Below, piece by piece: positions 6,028-8,425 of a stretch of 8,425 nt of DNA. The position numbers were made by a program, and so were the translations under genes. The stretch lies in NCBI GenBank assembly GCA_025362765.1, contig JANYFI010000532.1, positions 1-8,425 of the forward strand, read 5' to 3'. A model generated the notes under the pieces. That model ran no database searches and was not told where the DNA came from. It saw nothing but the letters and a program-made list of their open reading frames with translations. The DNA is from Ferruginibacter sp. (GTDB taxonomy: Bacteria > Bacteroidota > Bacteroidia > Chitinophagales > Chitinophagaceae). Numbering within the stretch: the stretch's first letter is position 1; every line of letters begins with the position of its first letter.

Positions 6028-6035
6028 TAACTTTG
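6028..6035 (+). promoter_or_regulatory. -7 promoter element for the thiolase gene
   Basis: TAACTTTG matches TAnnTTTG fully, and a T-rich TTTTTC run sits about 20 bases upstream where the -33 TTTG would be expected. Transcription would begin near 6041, leaving a leader of about 48 bases. It lies in the 114-base gap between divergent pyrD and the thiolase gene, back to back with the pyrD element. Confidence 0.5.
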
Positions 6036-6088
6036 GTATATAAAGTTGCATAAACAACTAATTTAACAGGTTAATAAAATTAAACGAC

Positions 6089-7267
6089 ATGCAGGAAGCA
6101 TATATAATTGCAGGATACAGAACGGCCATTACCAAGAGCAAAAAAGGCGGCTTCAGGTTTACCAGGCCAGATGACCTGGCCATTGAGGTGATAAAAGGAT
6201 TACTGGCAACTGTGCCGCAGTTGGATGTAAAAAGAGTAGACGACGTAATTGTGGGCAATGCTGTACCCGAGGCGGAGCAAGGCTTACAGGTGGGCAGAAT
6301 GATTTCTGCAAAAGCAGTAGGCATTCATGCACCGGGTATTACTATTAACCGGTATTGCGCCAGCGGGCTCGAAAGCATTGCGATGGCCACTGCAAAAATA
6401 AGGACTGGGATGGCGGAGTGTATTATTGCCGGTGGTGTAGAAAGTATGAGCATGGTACCCACAGCCGGTTGGAAAACTTCCCCTTCTTTTGCCATTGCAT
6501 CAGAAGAGCCTGATTTTTATTTAAGCATGGGTTTAACGGCAGAAGCCGTAGGCAAAGAATACAACGTTAGCCGCGAAGACCAGGATATTTTTAGTTATAA
6601 CAGTCATGTAAAAGCCGGCATTGCTATCAAAAGTGGTTTTTTTAAATCAGGTATTTTACCCATTACCGTGGGGGAAGTTTACCTGGATGCCAAGGGTAAA
6701 AAACAGCAACGCAGTTTTGTGATAGATACAGATGAAGGCGTTAGGGCAGACACTACACCAGCAGGGCTCGCCAAATTAAAACCCGCTTTCGCCGCAAGCG
6801 GCTGTGTTACAGCGGGCAATTCTTCCCAAACCAGTGATGGCGCTGCTTTTGTGATTGTAATGAGCGAAAGAATGATTAACGAACTGGGTTTAAAACCCAT
6901 CGCCCGTTTGGTAAACTGTGCCAGCGCAGGGGTGCATCCACGCATCATGGGTATTGGCCCGGTAGAGGCTGTTCCAAAAGTGTTGAAGCAGGCAGGCATG
7001 ACATTGGGTGATATGGATTTAATTGAATTGAATGAGGCATTTGCTTCGCAGTCACTGGCTGTTATTCGCCAGTTGCAATTAAATCCCGATAAAGTAAATA
7101 TTAACGGGGGTGCTATTGCCTTGGGCCACCCGCTGGGTTGCACAGGTTGTAAGCTCACAATTCAACTGGTTAATGATATGAAAAGACTCAATAAAAAATA
7201 TGGCCTCGTTACCGCCTGTGTAGGCGGAGGCCAGGGCATTGCGGGTATCATCGAAAATATTGAGTAG
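6089..7267 (+). CDS. fadA: Thiolase (acetyl-CoA C-acyltransferase / 3-ketoacyl-CoA thiolase)
   Basis: Thiolase-superfamily enzyme of 392 residues, cytoplasmic and probably tetrameric. It cleaves 3-ketoacyl-CoA with CoA to release acetyl-CoA, or runs the reverse condensation. All catalytic parts are present: the nucleophile Cys90 in NRYCASGLES (87-96), His347 in GHPLG (346-350) and the acid/base Cys377 in ACVGGGQG (376-383), plus NEAFA near 314. The GGFRFTRPDDLA start (20-31) and DTDEGVRADTTPAGLAKLKPAF are typical of the degradative FadA-like group, so fatty-acid beta-oxidation is the likely role; acetoacetyl-CoA use cannot be excluded. ATG 6089 has A-rich upstream sequence (TTAATAAAATTAAA). 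No other beta-oxidation gene adjoins it in this window, so it appears monocistronic. Residues 351 and 354 (CTGC) are extra cysteines beside the GHP motif. Confidence 0.93.
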   Translation: MQEAYIIAGYRTAITKSKKGGFRFTRPDDLAIEVIKGLLATVPQLDVKRVDDVIVGNAVPEAEQGLQVGRMISAKAVGIHAPGITINRYCASGLESIAMATAKIRTGMAECIIAGGVESMSMVPTAGWKTSPSFAIASEEPDFYLSMGLTAEAVGKEYNVSREDQDIFSYNSHVKAGIAIKSGFFKSGILPITVGEVYLDAKGKKQQRSFVIDTDEGVRADTTPAGLAKLKPAFAASGCVTAGNSSQTSDGAAFVIVMSERMINELGLKPIARLVNCASAGVHPRIMGIGPVEAVPKVLKQAGMTLGDMDLIELNEAFASQSLAVIRQLQLNPDKVNINGGAIALGHPLGCTGCKLTIQLVNDMKRLNKKYGLVTACVGGGQGIAGIIENIE

Positions 7268-7288
7268 CTAATTTTATAACCAATTCTG

Positions 7289-7330
7289 AAACCTGCTAAA
7301 GACTAAATTTTTATTCTTGTTGCAGGCTTT
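7289..7330 (+). terminator. Possible 3' hairpin after the thiolase gene
   Basis: Starting 21 bases after the stop codon, AAACCTGC (7289-7296) pairs with GCAGG-C-TTT (7322-7330) with one bulged base. The interior AAGA-C-TAA pairs with TTA-T-TCTT around ATTT. The result is a long, mostly paired hairpin. There is no clean T-run after it, so it may be a processing or stability element, not an intrinsic terminator. Folding was judged by eye. Confidence 0.3.
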
Positions 7331-7523
7331 AATTAAATAGCCCTTTTAATTAAAAAGTAAAACAGGCGTCGTGGATTTTTTTCGCCATTAAACAATTAAT
7401 TCGTTTTTTTTATTTTTTTTGGCCGGCCAGGAAGCAATGTGCTACTGTATTGGCGTCGCACTTTTCATCTTTTTATTTACTATTCAGCTTCAGCTTCCGC
7501 AATTGAAAGTCACTCATTATTTT

Positions 7524-7551
7524 CCTACTCTCTGCCAGTGGAAGGAGTAGG
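7524..7551. other. Hairpin in the region upstream of the PAP2 gene
   Basis: CCTACTC and GAGTAGG form a perfect 7-base stem, extendable by one T-G pair, around a loop of about 12 bases. Neither strand has a T-run following it, so it is not a standard terminator. It would fall in the 5' leader if transcription of the PAP2 gene started upstream. The function is unknown. Confidence 0.3.
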
Positions 7552-7671
7552 CAAAATAAAGTATAAATCTGTTGCAGGAAAATAACAGGCAGATAATAAT
7601 TGGGGAATTGATTTTTTACCGAAACCCAACGATAGCAGGTATCTTACCATCTTCATTTTCAAAAACTACCC

Positions 7672-8301
7672 ATGAGTTTACCAAAAAGGTTCATCCTTAT
7701 CTTTTTTAGCTTCCCTTTATCTACCTGCGCTTTTTCACAAAATTTTGATATCGACCTGGTGAAAAAGATCAATGGCAGCGAGAGCAATTTCAAAAACAAT
7801 TATTTTAAAGTTACTTCACAAAGCGTGTTCGTTTTTAATATTACGGCTCCTGCGGGTGTATTTGCAGCAGGGTTGATCAGTCACGATAAAAAAATGCAGC
7901 AAGATGCTATTTACATGGCCGGTGGTTTTTTGGCTTCGGCTATCATTACACAAGGGTTAAAGATTATTATAAAAAGAGACCGCCCATTTGTAACTTATAG
8001 TTTCATTGTAAAACGCGATGCCGGCGGTGGTTACTCAATGCCATCTGGCCATACTACCGCTGCTTTTTGTACTGCTACTTCTTTAAGTTTACTGTTTCCA
8101 AAATGGTATGTAATTGCTCCTTGTTATTTGTATGCGGCCTCTGTTGGGTATGCCAGGATGTACCAGGGTGTTCATTATCCTACGGATGTATTGGCTGGCG
8201 CCGTGGTTGGCGTCGGCAGCGCATGGCTGGCGTACAAAGCCGAAAAATGGATCAATAAAAAGCAGGCTACTCACAGAGCAAGTGCAACGGTTTCATTGTG
8301 A
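7672..8301 (+). CDS. Exported PAP2-superfamily phosphatase
   Basis: A 209-residue PAP2 (type 2 phosphatidic acid phosphatase) protein. Relatives remove phosphate from lipid phosphates, such as undecaprenyl diphosphate, phosphatidate or lipid A; the substrate is not readable here. Residues 1-22 form a signal peptide (KRF, hydrophobic core, cleavage probably before Gln23). Hydrophobic segments follow at about 55-70, 80-96, 130-142, 146-160 and 173-188. All three catalytic motifs are present: K97-x6-RP (KIIIKRDRP, 97-105), PSGH (124-127) and R162-x5-H168-x3-D172, the last with Ala161 where many members have Ser. The acidic N-terminal mature segment (FDIDLVKKIN) is common in Bacteroidota members. 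The stop is a tandem TGA-TAA. No operon partner is visible; the start has no Shine-Dalgarno. Confidence 0.92.
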   Translation: MSLPKRFILIFFSFPLSTCAFSQNFDIDLVKKINGSESNFKNNYFKVTSQSVFVFNITAPAGVFAAGLISHDKKMQQDAIYMAGGFLASAIITQGLKIIIKRDRPFVTYSFIVKRDAGGGYSMPSGHTTAAFCTATSLSLLFPKWYVIAPCYLYAASVGYARMYQGVHYPTDVLAGAVVGVGSAWLAYKAEKWINKKQATHRASATVSL

Positions 8302-8318
8302 TAAAAAAGAATTTATCA
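8299..8318 (+). other. Small AT hairpin at the PAP2 gene stop codon
   Basis: TGATAAA (8299-8305) and TTTATCA (8312-8318) form a perfect 7-base stem with a 6-base loop, and the left arm contains both stop codons (TGA, then in-frame TAA). The stem is almost all A-T, so it is weak. It may be a minimal 3' end signal or chance. The remaining bases to the window end (8319-8425) hold no recognisable gene. Confidence 0.25.
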
Positions 8319-8425
8319 TAATAATTGATGGGCGTTTTGACCAACTGTACCTTTTAATGCCAGCAACACTCACATCCTACAGACTGTAGCATACAGCAGC
8401 GCACCATTCACCCGTAAAAAAAATA

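Larger units (their letters stand above)
7268..7671. other. 404-base stretch without a convincing gene
   Basis: Besides the hairpin after the thiolase gene, it holds two perfect AT palindromes, TTTAATTAAA (7328-7337) and TTTTAATTAAAA (7344-7355). Long T-runs (7404-7420) end at the 8-base palindrome GGCCGGCC (7421-7428). A separate GC-richer hairpin has arms CCTACTC (7524-7530) and GAGTAGG (7545-7551). A 37-codon ORF (7437-7550) is possible but unsupported. No full TAnnTTTG is seen before the PAP2 gene; TAAATCTG (7564-7571) is the nearest. No transposase remnants or tRNA are seen. Confidence 0.5.

Noticed and set aside
6679..7158. 159-codon minus-strand ORF
   Set aside because: It lies wholly inside the thiolase gene, opposite catalytic motifs that are clearly conserved in the plus frame.
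7421..7428. GGCCGGCC after a T-run taken as a terminator
   Set aside because: The T-run precedes the palindrome on the plus strand and becomes an A-run on the minus strand, so neither orientation gives hairpin-then-T.
7702..7740. Possible lipoprotein signal (LSTC, Cys19) in the PAP2 protein
   Set aside because: The residue before Cys is Thr, where a lipobox needs Gly, Ala or Ser; an ordinary signal peptide cleaved before Gln23 fits better.
8114..8389. 91-codon ORF overlapping the PAP2 gene end
   Set aside because: It is in another frame over the PAP2 R-x5-H-x3-D motif and resembles no known protein.

Overview
The window looks like an ordinary chromosomal segment of a Bacteroidota bacterium, probably Chitinophagaceae or a close relative. 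The DnaB N-terminus, PyrD, RsmE and thiolase read like that group. Most start codons have A-rich upstream sequence instead of a Shine-Dalgarno site. Several intergenic regions carry the Bacteroidota -7 promoter element TAnnTTTG. Core genes sampled by eye are about 43-50% G+C. This assignment rests on recognition of protein and promoter style, not on a search.

Left part (1-2758): pheT (minus strand, cut by the window edge) and dnaB (plus strand) diverge from a 499-base AT-rich intergenic region. That region holds five same-orientation DnaA-box-like nonamers within 89 bases, two of them perfect. It could be a replication origin or a DnaA-responsive dnaB control region. DnaB ends in an acidic Pro-Phe tip resembling the SSB C-terminal peptide.

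Middle (2759-4087): a low-G+C two-gene cassette follows dnaB, an addiction-module-type antitoxin overlapping a RelE/ParE-type toxin by 11 bases. The toxin stop codon directly abuts the GTG start of rsmE (16S rRNA m3U1498 methyltransferase), so rsmE appears translationally coupled to the toxin. rsmE then overlaps the convergent terC-family gene by 4 bases.

Minus-strand operon (4084-5974): pyrD (quinone-dependent dihydroorotate dehydrogenase) followed 19 bases later by a TerC-family membrane protein. pyrD carries a 20-codon in-frame insertion made from an imperfect inverted repeat, apparently a repeat element tolerated inside an essential enzyme.

Right part (6089-8301): a stand-alone thiolase with a good Bacteroidota-type promoter, then a 404-base non-coding stretch with several hairpins and one marginal 37-codon ORF, then an exported PAP2-family phosphatase with tandem stop codons. 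No rRNA, tRNA, CRISPR array or insertion sequence was seen. No wholly new multi-gene system is evident. The points most worth follow-up are the DnaA-box cluster, the repeat inside pyrD, and the toxin-antitoxin pair fused translationally to rsmE.
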